Shown here: positions 1 through 8,516 of the stretch, one piece after another
Numbering within the stretch: position 1 is the first letter of the stretch
Layout of the letters: every line of letters begins with the position of its first letter
NCBI GenBank assembly: GCA_020073485.1
Contig: JAIQFB010000009.1
Location: forward strand, 91,418-155,417
DNA length: 64,000 nucleotides
Direction: 5' to 3'
DNA from: Terriglobia bacterium
GTDB lineage: Bacteria > Acidobacteriota > Terriglobia > Acidiferrales > UBA7541
Made by a program: the position numbers and the translations under genes
The notes under the pieces: generated by a model
The model's database searches: none
What the model was told of the DNA's origin: nothing
The model's input: the letters and a program-made list of their open reading frames with translations, nothing else

Positions 1-595
1 GGTACAGCAGCGCGCGCATGCTTTCGGGCAGGACCAGCGTGGCCAGAAAATTCTGGTCGAGGCGCTGGCCGCCAATCAGGAAAATCCGTTTCTCGCCGAC
101 GCGAACCGTGCGCACGGCGAGCAAACCCAGTTCCACCGAGTCCGGCAAGTCCACGCGGCGCAGGAAGGCGGGTTGCGAACTCCAATCCGGAACCGCGCCC
201 ACCCAGTCGTTCTTGTAGCCAAAGCGCGCGGGCCATTCCGAGGAAGAAATCAGCGTGCCGTCGTCGGCAACGATATCCAGAAAATCGAGTCCCTGGGTCT
301 GGGCGATGCCGCGCGCGTCGTTGTAATACTGCGAAGCATCGGCCTGCGGGCGATTCAGGTCCATGGCCATGCGCAGGGTGGCTTCGGCGTCGGCGATGCC
401 TTGCACGCGGCGGGCGATTTCGTCTCCGCGCTGCGCGTATTCGCGGCGAAACTGCGCGACCAGCGCGTCGGTACGCTGGCGGTCCTGCTGTTCGAACGCT
501 CGCCGCGTATAGGACGTCACTCCCCACGCGACCAGCGTCACGGCCGCGACGATAGTCAGCGTGAAGAATGCCAGCAGCTTGGTGCGGAAGCTCAT
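1..595 (-). CDS. membrane sensor protein, N-terminal part (probable sensor histidine kinase)
   Basis: The frame is open from an ATG at 595 to the window edge, about 198 residues, so the C-terminus is missing. Residues 7-27 form one hydrophobic helix (LLAFFTLTIVAAVTLVAWG). A soluble stretch follows, beginning with charged, helical sequence (RRAFEQQDRQRTDALVAQF) and continuing with a mixed alpha/beta part that includes FLDIVADDGTLISSSEW, a pattern typical of CACHE-like extracytoplasmic sensor domains. The ATG overlaps the TGA of the upstream binding-protein gene as ATGA (592-595), so the two are probably translationally coupled. A histidine kinase is the usual protein with this N-terminus, but the kinase core lies outside the window. 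A methyl-accepting or GGDEF protein is also possible. Confidence 0.6.
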   Translation of the reverse strand, partial: MSFRTKLLAFFTLTIVAAVTLVAWGVTSYTRRAFEQQDRQRTDALVAQFRREYAQRGDEIARRVQGIADAEATLRMAMDLNRPQADASQYYNDARGIAQTQGLDFLDIVADDGTLISSSEWPARFGYKNDWVGAVPDWSSQPAFLRRVDLPDSVELGLLAVRTVRVGEKRIFLIGGQRLDQNFLATLVLPESMRALLY

Positions 596-2058
596 GGTGA
601 CGTCCCCGCAGCCGCTTGCGCGGACCCGAGCCACACGTCTTCGAGGCGCCAGCCGCCCCAGCGCGGCGCCATCCAGTCGCGCACCTGCGGGCTGAGTCCG
701 TAGCTTTCGGAAACGTGGACAAGGGGGATGATCCGAAATGCGTCGATCGGCGCGCGCTCGGCAGCGTAGGTTTGTTCCAGCGTTTCCATCTCTGCTGCCG
801 GTTCGCCGAATGACGTCAACAGTTCGCCGAGAGCCAAACTGGGATCGGGCGCGGCGATGCGGCGGCGCACCAGGCGCATGTCCGCGGACGTCATTTTCCC
901 TGCTGGCTGCCCTGAAACCTGCACGGCGATCCCCACTTCCTTCAAATTGACGGCCACGCGATCAGCCACAGCGTGCGCCTCCTCATCGCCAGAATCATAG
1001 ACCACCGCGAGCGGCGAGGGATGAGAAACTTCGCGGCCCCGGGCCGCCAGAAGCTCTTTCGCGTGAGGCAAATCCATTGCTACCGGGAACAGATGGGCAT
1101 AGCCCGAAATCCAATTCGGCAGCAAGCCTCCGGCAATCATCCCCTGCCGTTGCAGGATGACGTCCGCGATGGACGCGCGATCGATGGCCAGCGAAATCGC
1201 CTGGCGCAAGCGGACGTCCTGCACGGCGGGGCGCGCCATATCGAATTGCAGGGCGAAGAGCTCCACTGGCTCGCTTGAGACCGTGCGCACGCCTCGCTGT
1301 GCTTCGCGACGGACTTGCGGTGCGCGCAACTCGACCACGTCAGCCTGGCCGAACTCGATGGCGTTGGCTTGTTGTTTCGCGTCGACCCCCATCGTGAGCT
1401 CGATCTTGTCCACGAACGGACGGCCTGCCCAGCAGGATTCGTTGGCTGCCAGAACGATTTTCGCAGAAGCGTCGCCAGCGGGCCATTCGGCCACGCGAAA
1501 CGGGCCAGTGCCTGCCAGTGAGCCGTCGTCCGACGTGCGAAAAATGAAATAGCGTCCTTGGGCAAGTATCGCCGGAAGATCGGGCATCGGATGATCCGCC
1601 AGAATCATGACGGAATCGGAAGTCGCGCTCACGTCAAATGAATTGCCAAGCAATTGCTGGACGGCGAGCGCGGCGGCTTCCGGGGTGAGTGCTGCACCAT
1701 CGCTAAATTTTACTCCTTTGCGCAATAAAAACTGCCAGCGTTTCGATTGAGCGTCGTGCTGCCAGGAAATTGCAAGCGCCGGTTGCAACATGCCCCGCTC
1801 GTCGAAGCGGACGAGGCGATCAAAAACCATCGAGACGAGCCTTTCTGATGCCCGCGCTCGCACGAAATCCATGGGCCATTGGCGCGGGTCGATCGTGGTA
1901 ATCCACTCATTGATTTCAACGCGCAAAGTTCCGCCGTACGCAGGCCGTGTCGAGGGCGCGGCCCGCAAAGTTCCTGCATTTGCCGCCAGCAGGAGGATCG
2001 CTGCAATCAGCAGCGAAGCCCTACTGCGTGCACGAAATGGAAATTTTATAGGCCTCAT
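592..2058 (-). CDS. ABC-type peptide/nickel substrate-binding protein (SBP family 5)
   Basis: This 488-residue exported solute-binding protein resembles OppA/DppA/NikA. I chose the ATG at 2058 because an AGGA lies just upstream and a clear signal peptide follows (basic start, then SLLIAAILLLAANAGTLRA). The mature start YGGTLRVEINEWITTIDPR, the DGAALTPEAAALAVQQL segment and LRQAISLAIDRASIADVI are the usual family landmarks. Such proteins bind oligopeptides, nickel chelates or other small ligands in the periplasm. No ABC permease or ATPase gene is visible next to it. Instead it sits between an exported protein of unknown function, whose 3' end it overlaps by 38 bases, and a membrane sensor with which it shares ATGA. 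This suggests a sensory rather than a transport role, which is an inference. Confidence 0.85.
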   Translation of the reverse strand: MRPIKFPFRARSRASLLIAAILLLAANAGTLRAAPSTRPAYGGTLRVEINEWITTIDPRQWPMDFVRARASERLVSMVFDRLVRFDERGMLQPALAISWQHDAQSKRWQFLLRKGVKFSDGAALTPEAAALAVQQLLGNSFDVSATSDSVMILADHPMPDLPAILAQGRYFIFRTSDDGSLAGTGPFRVAEWPAGDASAKIVLAANESCWAGRPFVDKIELTMGVDAKQQANAIEFGQADVVELRAPQVRREAQRGVRTVSSEPVELFALQFDMARPAVQDVRLRQAISLAIDRASIADVILQRQGMIAGGLLPNWISGYAHLFPVAMDLPHAKELLAARGREVSHPSPLAVVYDSGDEEAHAVADRVAVNLKEVGIAVQVSGQPAGKMTSADMRLVRRRIAAPDPSLALGELLTSFGEPAAEMETLEQTYAAERAPIDAFRIIPLVHVSESYGLSPQVRDWMAPRWGGWRLEDVWLGSAQAAAGTSP

Positions 2059-3091
2059 AATTTCCTGTCTGCAGGTTGCGCACAATCGCCCTGGGTGGAG
2101 CACCGTCCGATTGAATGGACATCACTGGTCCGGGAAAGTGCAGGAAATCGCTCAGCGCTTTTTCCGAGATCACGCCTTGCGTAACCTCCGACTCAAAAAG
2201 CAGGATCGTATCCGACTCGGTGTAATCCCCCTGGCCCGAAGCAAGATACTGAAGCCCGTTGCCGCAACTGTTGGGAACCGCAGTGACCTGGCTGCCCCTT
2301 TCCACATGCACAGGGCCCGGCTTGGCCAAGGCGATTAGACTTTCGAACATGCGGCCGGTTGGGGGGCCGTCTACGGGACGAGGGTGACATTCCATCAAGG
2401 CGCGAGAGAATGTATCGATATTACAGATTTGCGACGCAGTCGTCGCACTGACTATTTTTCCCGACTGGGTCAGTGCTCCCATCGGATCCCGCGTGGCCAT
2501 CGCGGAGGGCGGGAACGCAACGGTCGAAACCTGATCGCTGCCTACATTGCGAATGAGCAGCGCATCGGGCGTTAACAGGAGGAGAAGGCTCACGCCATTC
2601 GGCAGGGCGACGATGGCCGCGTCGAGTACGCGCTGGGATCCTTCCCAGAACTTTTCGCTGTGCAGAGTGACCGGCATACCCCGGGAAACCGCGTGATTTT
2701 CCGATGGCTTCGGAAAGGCCAGAAAAACGACCTGAGAAGAGTCGGCCTGGCGGATTTCAGCGGTCCAAACGAAGCTCGACATGTTCTCGGAAAGTGTGAC
2801 GGCGATTTTGGCCGGTGCTCCGGCATTTCCGGTAATGCGGACTCCGAGGGCCTGCAGTTCACCCTTCAGATTGTTTTCGATCACGGCAAAATCGTCCGGC
2901 CCGATGGAGGATTCCTTGCGAATATCGAGGGAGGCTTCCTCATGCGTCGTCATTGCCGCAATGATTTTGCGCGCCAGTTCCTTCGCGGAGTCTTCCAACG
3001 TGGCAGAACCCGCCGCCATTGGCGTTCCCAGCAAGACGAGCAGAAACAGGAGGGTGCGGCGGGAGAGGGCGGATCGGTTGATGCCTGTCAT
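2021..3091 (-). CDS. exported protein of unknown function
   Basis: About 356 residues. I do not recognise the family. The ATG at 3091 gives a clear signal peptide (RRTLLFLLVLLGTPMAAGSA); an ATG at 3163 would only add an odd N-terminal extension. The mature part begins with ELARKIIAAMTTHEEASLDIR and then shows an alternating alpha/beta region of about 100 residues (IENNLKGELQALGVRI, AKIAVTLSENMSSFVWTAEI). That arrangement recalls the N-terminal domain of FlgO/CsgG-like proteins, which assemble short-lived envelope functions, but the resemblance is weak. The C-terminal half looks beta-rich and has several cysteines. It is the first gene of a three-gene unit with the binding protein and the sensor, so a role in the same signal pathway is likely. 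Confidence 0.65.
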   Translation of the reverse strand: MTGINRSALSRRTLLFLLVLLGTPMAAGSATLEDSAKELARKIIAAMTTHEEASLDIRKESSIGPDDFAVIENNLKGELQALGVRITGNAGAPAKIAVTLSENMSSFVWTAEIRQADSSQVVFLAFPKPSENHAVSRGMPVTLHSEKFWEGSQRVLDAAIVALPNGVSLLLLLTPDALLIRNVGSDQVSTVAFPPSAMATRDPMGALTQSGKIVSATTASQICNIDTFSRALMECHPRPVDGPPTGRMFESLIALAKPGPVHVERGSQVTAVPNSCGNGLQYLASGQGDYTESDTILLFESEVTQGVISEKALSDFLHFPGPVMSIQSDGAPPRAIVRNLQTGNYEAYKISISCTQ

Positions 3092-3507
3092 CGGTGCGCT
3101 GCGGGCGGCCACGCGGAGAACAAAGAGCAAACTCGCGCGATGGCCGGCGCTGCGGGAAATCATAGCACAGGCGTGCGGGACGAATGTTCCCTGCTGGAAC
3201 GATATTGCGCTAGCTGCATTCGGCATCGGGAGTCCCCTGGCCGCAATTGTCCATATGGACGGAAGACAAAGGCGACAGGTTGAAGCCTGTCCTACTGGAC
3301 GCGCGTCCGCGCCCCGATTGTGTCGGGACGCGGGCGGCGCACTGGCCACCAGCCGGGGTCGCGCTTGCTGGGGAAGAGCCTTCGCAGGGGCGGCGGTCCC
3401 TGTCCCGGTTTCCGGCAAGCGGCCTGCAAGGGTTTAGGCCGGTGGAACTCAATCTTTTGGCGGGCTCCCCTTGTGAACCCATAGTCAACGAGTCGAATCC
3501 TTGCCTC
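3092..3507. other. 416-base gap with one CTGAAG-type hairpin
   Basis: There is no convincing gene on either strand. At about 3272-3296 lies the hairpin GACAGGTTGAAGCCTGTC followed by CTACT, a member of the dispersed repeat class described elsewhere in this list. It lies downstream of the SPFH gene and may help end its transcript. A segment near 3490-3507 contains GTCGAATCC, which looks like a tRNA T-loop, but no cloverleaf can be folded around it. Confidence 0.5.
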
Positions 3508-4896
3508 CTATTTCGTCTTCAAAATCTGCGCCTGCTTGCGGGCGGGCGCGTTAGCATCCTGATCGGTTTCGTCGGTACCGCCGGACGGCAGGCCTCCGGA
3601 AAATGCGGAGCGCAGGACGTCGGAGGCGAAGAAATTGCGGCCGTCGGTTGGGACCATAATGATTTGCAGTTTGTCGGAGAGGCGCTCGGCGATGATTTTC
3701 TGGATCAGCATTGGATTCTGCTTGAGCACGGCGGCTTCGCCCTGCAGGCGCTCGGCGTCGGCTGCGGCGGTGAGGCGAATGGTGTCGGCGTTGGCTGCGG
3801 CGTTCAGGCGCGTGGTATCGGCGTCGGCGGCTGCCAGGACGCGGCGGCGTTCGGCCTCGGCTTTGCTGTCGGTGATTTTGGATTGCGCGGCGGCTTCCGC
3901 GTTCTCCACGGTGGCTTCCTTGCGGGCCTGGGCTTCCAGGCGGGATTGCTCAATCTGCTTCTGCTTGAGCGGCAAGGTGTACTGCATGGCGTCGGCTTCG
4001 GCCTTGGCGGCGATCACGCGGGAGGCAGCGTCGGCCTCGGAGTGTTTCAATTGGCGCGCTTTTTCGGCTTCGGCTTGCAACTCGGCGACCTTGACCTGCT
4101 TTTCGTAAATCGCCGTTTCAAATTCCATGCGTTCGCTTTCCTGTTCCTTCAGGAGAATGCCTTCGAGGCCTTTGGCGTACTCCTCCGGCAAATGAACGTC
4201 ACGCAGCAAGACTTCCTTGACGATAATGCCGTCGGCGCCGAGGCGGTCGGTGATGGTCTTCGTGGTCTTGGCGCGAAATTCGTCGCGCTTGGTGGAGAAG
4301 ACTTCGCGGACCACATAGTTGGGCGCAAGGTCGCGGAACGCCGTGGAGACCACGGGCGCGACGATTTCGGAGTCGACCGGCTGGGCCAGGTTCGCGTCGA
4401 TGTATCCCAGGCGCTGCGGATCGAGGCGATAACGCACGGAAATCGCCAGGCCGATGGTCAGGCCTTCGCGCGTCTGCACGTTCAGGATTTCGTTTTTGGT
4501 GGCTGTGCCGGGCGCGGCATTGGTCGTGTACAGGTGATCACGCAAGTCATATACGGCCACGCGTTGCACCAGGGGCATGACCAAGTGCACGCCGGGATAA
4601 AGCGTGCCCGGCAGCGTGCCGGAAATCTGGCTGATGCGGACTCCGCCCGACCCTTCCGGCACGGACGCGATGCTCATCGCCAGCAGCAGCGGTACCCACG
4701 CCAAGCCAAACCACTTCGCGGCGAGTGACCACCGCATGGGGCGGCGCATCCCCGCCTTTTCGGCCGCCCCGGGCTCCCCCGAGCCCATCAGCTTTTGGAA
4801 CTGCATCGCCAGATACACATCGTACCCAACCACACCGGCCGCCGTGCCGAACATCGCCACGCCCGCGGCCATCAGCAACCACTTCAGTGCGAACAT
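3508..4896 (-). CDS. SPFH/band 7 (prohibitin-like) membrane protein
   Basis: 462 residues. Two hydrophobic segments occupy the first 80 residues (LLMAAGVAMFGTAAGVVGY and GLAWVPLLLAMSIA). The band-7 domain follows at about 85-270 (VRISQISGTLPGTLYPGVHL, LTIGLAISVRYRLDP, AFRDLAPNYVVREVFSTKRD). A long Ala/Glu/Lys/Arg-rich coiled coil runs to about residue 400 (AEKARQLKHSEADAASRVIA). The C-terminal part (PMLIQKIIAERLSDKLQIIM) is typical of stomatin and prohibitin proteins. These form large ring-shaped scaffolds in membranes and often modulate membrane proteases. A good ribosome site, GGAGG, precedes the ATG. A 62-residue membrane protein lies 66 bases upstream in the same direction and is a natural candidate partner. 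The divergent neighbour is an intramembrane protease. Confidence 0.88.
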   Translation of the reverse strand: MFALKWLLMAAGVAMFGTAAGVVGYDVYLAMQFQKLMGSGEPGAAEKAGMRRPMRWSLAAKWFGLAWVPLLLAMSIASVPEGSGGVRISQISGTLPGTLYPGVHLVMPLVQRVAVYDLRDHLYTTNAAPGTATKNEILNVQTREGLTIGLAISVRYRLDPQRLGYIDANLAQPVDSEIVAPVVSTAFRDLAPNYVVREVFSTKRDEFRAKTTKTITDRLGADGIIVKEVLLRDVHLPEEYAKGLEGILLKEQESERMEFETAIYEKQVKVAELQAEAEKARQLKHSEADAASRVIAAKAEADAMQYTLPLKQKQIEQSRLEAQARKEATVENAEAAAQSKITDSKAEAERRRVLAAADADTTRLNAAANADTIRLTAAADAERLQGEAAVLKQNPMLIQKIIAERLSDKLQIIMVPTDGRNFFASDVLRSAFSGGLPSGGTDETDQDANAPARKQAQILKTK

Positions 4897-4962
4897 GTTT
4901 CCTACCTCCGCTCCCTCGAGTCTGTGCTCCCGCTCGTCGAGGGGATTTGCGTTTGGCGCGCC

Positions 4963-5151
4963 TTAGGCGGCGTGCCGAATCTTGTGTTCCGTCCGGCGGT
5001 TGGCCACATACTGGACCTGCGGCGCAGGGCGGGTCGTGGCCGGGAGCAGCCGGAACAGGCCTCTCAGCCCCAGCCAGGTGAGCCACAGGGCCAGCAAGAA
5101 CGAAAGAAGTGCAACTTCAACCAAGAATGTCATGCTCATAAAGGACCTCAT
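4963..5151 (-). CDS. small single-span membrane protein
   Basis: 62 residues with one strong transmembrane helix at about 7-35 (FLVEVALLSFLLALWLTWL) and a short basic, Ala- and Arg-rich tail. I do not recognise a family. Two starts are possible: an ATG at 5151 with GAGGG eight bases upstream, and an ATG at 5139 with GAGG six bases upstream. Both keep the membrane helix. It is encoded directly upstream of the SPFH protein on the same strand and may be cotranscribed with it. NfeD-like partners of SPFH proteins are larger and different, so this would be a distinct type of accessory protein if real. Confidence 0.55.
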   Translation of the reverse strand: MRSFMSMTFLVEVALLSFLLALWLTWLGLRGLFRLLPATTRPAPQVQYVANRRTEHKIRHAA

Positions 5152-5526
5152 TTGCGTGCCCTCGCTTTCCTCGCACGGACATACGGCACGGAATGCGCCA
5201 TTTTGAGAGGTGTTGAAAATGTGAGACTTGTGGATTTTGCGGCAAATAGGCGGCGTGGCTTGCGGAACACGTTGTGGGCGCTTGCACGCGGAGGTGTTGG
5301 ACGTGCTCAACATTGTGCCGTCCCTCCGGGGCTCTGAATCAATTGCTTTGTGCCTCCGACCGCTTCCGCGGTGGGCTACGTTGTTTCGTCCCTACGGGAC
5401 TTTGGAAAATTGAAATCGGAATGATGCGCAATCGCGAGCGATGGACTTTTCTGGCGGATGAACTCTCAGCGTGTCATCAACGGGAGCGGCGGGTTGGGCT
5501 ATACTGAGAAGGAGGGCTGATGAGAA
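5152..5526. repeat. divergent gap with a REP-like element (about 5316-5402)
   Basis: The 375 bases between two divergent genes hold no gene. From about 5322 to 5402 there is a composite repeat. Two copies of a GTCCCTnCGGGnCT hairpin (near 5322 and 5387) flank a CCGCTTCCGCGG palindrome followed by TGGGCTACG. This layout is that of repetitive extragenic palindromes. Close to the start of the protease gene there is a five-codon open frame (ATG at 5520, stop at 5535-5537) that overlaps the true start; its significance is unknown. Confidence 0.5.
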
Positions 5527-6666
5527 ATGCGCGGTGAAGGAATCCAAATCGGGCGGATCAACGGGATACCGATCCTTCTGCATCCCAGTTGGTTCCTGAT
5601 TTTCGCCTTGATCGCGTTTTCGTTTGTATCTGAATTTGACGCTCTCCACCTGGACATTCCCGTTCCGCAGCTCTGGGCCCTTGGCCTGCTGACCAGCGCG
5701 CTGTTTTTCGGCTCGCTCGTGTTTCATGAGATGTCCCACAGCGTCATTGCCAAGCATTACAAAATACCCGTGGTTTCGATCACGCTGTTTGTTTTCGGGG
5801 GAGTGGCGCGCATCGCGCGCGATCCCGCGCGGGCCATCGAAGAATTCAACATCGCCGTCGCCGGACCGATCTCCAGCTATCTGCTGGCAGGAGGATTTTG
5901 GCTGGTGGCGCGGCAGGCGGGATCGAACGCGATTCTGGGGGCCCTGGCAGGATCGCTCGCCTGGATCAATTTCAGCCTCGCGACATTCAACCTGATTCCC
6001 GGTTTTCCGCTGGATGGCGGGCGGATTTTCCGGGCGATCGTCTGGGGCGTCACCAAGGATTACGGAAAATCCACGCGGATTGCCGCTCGGGGCGGCCAGA
6101 TCGTGGGATACGCCATGATCGCGGCGGGCGTTGCCACGGCCATGGGCAACTACGCGCCACTCGGAGGAACGATCAGCGGAATTTGGCTGGCGTTCATCGG
6201 CTGGTTCATATTGAACGCGGCGCGGCAGAGCCGGGCGCAATCCGATGCGCGCGGAGCGCTGGAGGGATTGCGCGTGGCTGACATCATGACGCCGGAACTG
6301 CCCACGATCGGCCGGGAAATTTCGCTGGAGGACTATGCAAGGGAATTGATGCGCACGGGCCGGCGGGCGCATCTGGTGGTGGCCCATGAGCAACTGGTGG
6401 GGCTGATGACGGCCGAAGCGCTACACTCGGTGCCGCAGGAAGATTGGGACGTCACTTCGGTGCAGGCGGTGATGCTGCCGAAGGACAAACTCCACTGGGC
6501 CGCTCCCGAGGAGCCCGCGCTATCGCTGCTGGACCGCATGCGGACGATCGGGATGCAGCAGATGCCGGTGATTGCCGGTGGGAGCGTGGTGGGAATTGTG
6601 ACGCGCGATTCCATCTTGCGGGTGCTGCAGGCGCGGCAGGAACTGAGTTCGTTCGCCAGGCAATAG
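5527..6666 (+). CDS. M50-family site-2-type intramembrane protease with CBS domains
   Basis: 379 residues. The N-terminal half is a multi-span metalloprotease. The zinc-binding HExxH motif is HEMSH at about residues 68-72 inside a hydrophobic helix, and the third zinc ligand lies in FPLDGGRIFRAIVWG at about 160-174. Two CBS motifs make up the C-terminal part (about 245-375: VADIMTPELPTIGREISLED and MPVIAGGSVVGIVTRDSIL). CBS pairs usually bind adenosyl ligands and could gate the protease by energy state. The family cuts membrane-bound regulators such as anti-sigma factors; the substrate here is unknown. AAGGAGGG lies about 11 bases before the chosen ATG. It is divergent from the SPFH operon. 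Confidence 0.9.
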   Translation: MRGEGIQIGRINGIPILLHPSWFLIFALIAFSFVSEFDALHLDIPVPQLWALGLLTSALFFGSLVFHEMSHSVIAKHYKIPVVSITLFVFGGVARIARDPARAIEEFNIAVAGPISSYLLAGGFWLVARQAGSNAILGALAGSLAWINFSLATFNLIPGFPLDGGRIFRAIVWGVTKDYGKSTRIAARGGQIVGYAMIAAGVATAMGNYAPLGGTISGIWLAFIGWFILNAARQSRAQSDARGALEGLRVADIMTPELPTIGREISLEDYARELMRTGRRAHLVVAHEQLVGLMTAEALHSVPQEDWDVTSVQAVMLPKDKLHWAAPEEPALSLLDRMRTIGMQQMPVIAGGSVVGIVTRDSILRVLQARQELSSFARQ

Positions 6667-6717
6667 GGAAAACAGCTTCGGTACAACCTTCCCAGCCTGT
6701 GGAACAGCTTGGAATTT

Positions 6718-6808
6718 TGTCATTCCGAGCCCGCTCCTGCGGGTGAGGAATCCCTCCTTTCTTGAATCTAACCCCAAGAGAGATTCCTCACTTCGTTCGG
6801 AATGACAA
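6718..6808. repeat. CATTCC-type inverted repeat, copy 1
   Basis: TTGTCATTCCGAGC at 6718 and GTTCGGAATGACAA ending at 6808 pair as the outer arms. Inside them GAGGAATCCCT pairs with GAGATTCCTC. The element lies in the gap between the convergent protease and pentahaem genes. Similar copies are at 40458-40537 and 55421-55502. Confidence 0.85.
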
Positions 6809-6898
6809 CGTTTTTCTATTTTTTGTACTACCTGTGAGACCTTCCCGATTTGATTTTCTTAGATCAACAAAAGCGCGCAGACTGAAGTTTACGGTACG

Positions 6899-8278
6899 TT
6901 AGCGCAGCAGCGAATTCACTTTGCGCATCTGGCTGGCGAAATCGGCGGGGTTGTAGTGGGAAGGATTTTGCAGCTGCTGGAACAAGCCGTTGATCGCGGC
7001 GCGGACTTCGGCCGCGTTGATTGTCTTTTCCGTGCGCGAGTAAGCGATGAACAGCGAATCGAGTGCCATGGAGGCTTGCTCGGCGGCGCGCTCGCCTTCC
7101 CCCGAAATTTCATCGGCATCACTGGAAATCTTCTGCAGCAGGCGCAAGGTCATCGCGGCGTCGTAGGGCTGCGTTGCGATTCTCGCGGCCAGTTGACCCG
7201 AGAGCGACGCGGTTGCGGCGGCGGCCGATGCCACGGCGTCGCGGTCGGGATTCAGTTGACTGAGCGATTTGGCGATCTGCGCGACCTGCTCTTCCAGGCG
7301 CGACGCGCCAGAGTCATCCACTTGATGCGCCAGTTCGCGGAACACGGCGTAGCGCGAGGCGTTCCACGGAGGGTCTCCCGGGCGGCGCCCGGCGTAGCCG
7401 CGCTCCTGCCGCCAGCTTTGTTCCGGCGCCGTTAAATCGTGGTGGCAGGAGAAACACTGCAGTTCGGAATACTCCGGCCAATTCTTGCCCTTGGCGCGCC
7501 AGGCGATCCGCTCCATCGACGCGCGAAGCTGTACCGCCTGCCCAGTGCCCCAATCGCGCACGCCGGACCAGGCATCATTTTCCGCGGGCACGCCGGGAGC
7601 GCTTTCGCGCGGCGTTTTCCAGTGCCGCGGCATCACCGAAGAAAAAGAATCGAGCTCAAAATATAGATCGGGATGACCGGCGGCAATCATCTCGTGGTCG
7701 ACGGATTTTTCCTGTGTGCCCAGGTGACACGAGAGGCACTTTTCCGTGCGGCGGATCAGGTTCCGCGTGTCGTACATTCCCGCTGCCACGGATTGCTCGT
7801 GGGTCCAGTTGCGCGTGGTGTGCGGGCCAAGCCACGCGGACGCAGGTCCGTGGCAGCTTTCGCAGCTCACGCCTTCGCTCAGCTCGAATGTCTTGGCGCG
7901 CGCATCGGCCGGGACATCGAGCGCGTGACAGGCGAGGCATTTCGCCGCCTGCTCGGATTTTCCGAGGCCCAGGATGCGGCCCATACGTTCGCCGACCGGC
8001 CCGGTGAGGGCGTCATACGCTTTCGCATGCTTGTCCTTGATTACCCAGATGCTGTACTCGTTCTGAAAAATGCGACTATCGGCGCGTGGCTTCACGCTGC
8101 CGTGGCAACTGGTGGAACTGCAAGAGCCGGGGCCCGTGTATTTGCCGGTGTCGGCGGGAGGATTGGCGGGAGCGGGAGCGGCGGCGCGGGCCGAAATAAC
8201 CGCGGCAAAAAGAATCGCGCCGGCACAATGGACGGCGCATCGCAGTGTCCAGCGCTTGCGATCAGGCCCGATTCTCAT
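6899..8278 (-). CDS. exported pentahaem cytochrome c (cytochrome c554-like)
   Basis: About 459 residues. A signal peptide (AVHCAGAILFAAVISARA) leads into a cytochrome part with four CxxCH motifs (CLACH, CESCH, CLSCH, CFSCH) and one CSSTSCH, which has four residues between the cysteines and is probably a fifth haem site. All five lie in the first 280 residues. The C-terminal 170 residues are haem-free and helical. The pattern of an N-terminal CxxxxCH with GPGSC and of EGVSCESCHGP is typical of cytochrome c554/NapC-like multihaem proteins that carry periplasmic electrons. The ATG at 8278 is preferred over an upstream TTG at 8311, although no strong ribosome site is visible. It is divergent from the ferredoxin-fusion operon and probably belongs to the same respiratory system. 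Confidence 0.85.
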   Translation of the reverse strand: MRIGPDRKRWTLRCAVHCAGAILFAAVISARAAAPAPANPPADTGKYTGPGSCSSTSCHGSVKPRADSRIFQNEYSIWVIKDKHAKAYDALTGPVGERMGRILGLGKSEQAAKCLACHALDVPADARAKTFELSEGVSCESCHGPASAWLGPHTTRNWTHEQSVAAGMYDTRNLIRRTEKCLSCHLGTQEKSVDHEMIAAGHPDLYFELDSFSSVMPRHWKTPRESAPGVPAENDAWSGVRDWGTGQAVQLRASMERIAWRAKGKNWPEYSELQCFSCHHDLTAPEQSWRQERGYAGRRPGDPPWNASRYAVFRELAHQVDDSGASRLEEQVAQIAKSLSQLNPDRDAVASAAAATASLSGQLAARIATQPYDAAMTLRLLQKISSDADEISGEGERAAEQASMALDSLFIAYSRTEKTINAAEVRAAINGLFQQLQNPSHYNPADFASQMRKVNSLLR

Positions 8279-8516
8279 TCGCTTGCCCGGATATTGCGCA
8301 CCCTCAATCAAGTGATCCGCGGGAATTACTCGCGTCAGAAATTCTTATACTTCCCGCTACCCATGAAGTCAACGAATCTACGGCAAGTTGTTTCCGTCGC
8401 TGCGATGGAAAGCGCCGCGTCGGTGAATATAGACTCGCGAACCGGGGTCTGCTATATGACTTTTGGTGCGCCTGGGCGCAGGTTTACCGGGTCCGCCTTG
8501 CCGGGAGAGCGCCGCA

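Noticed and set aside
3440..3507. tRNA-like stretch with TTGTGAA and GTCGAATCC
   Set aside because: The anticodon stem does not pair, the T-stem has a mismatch and no acceptor stem fits. I do not call a tRNA here.
3247..4728. 493-codon plus-strand frame opposite the SPFH gene
   Set aside because: Low-complexity Gly/Val/Phe repeats are the reverse image of the Ala/Glu/Lys coiled coil. The SPFH gene has a domain match and a strong ribosome site.
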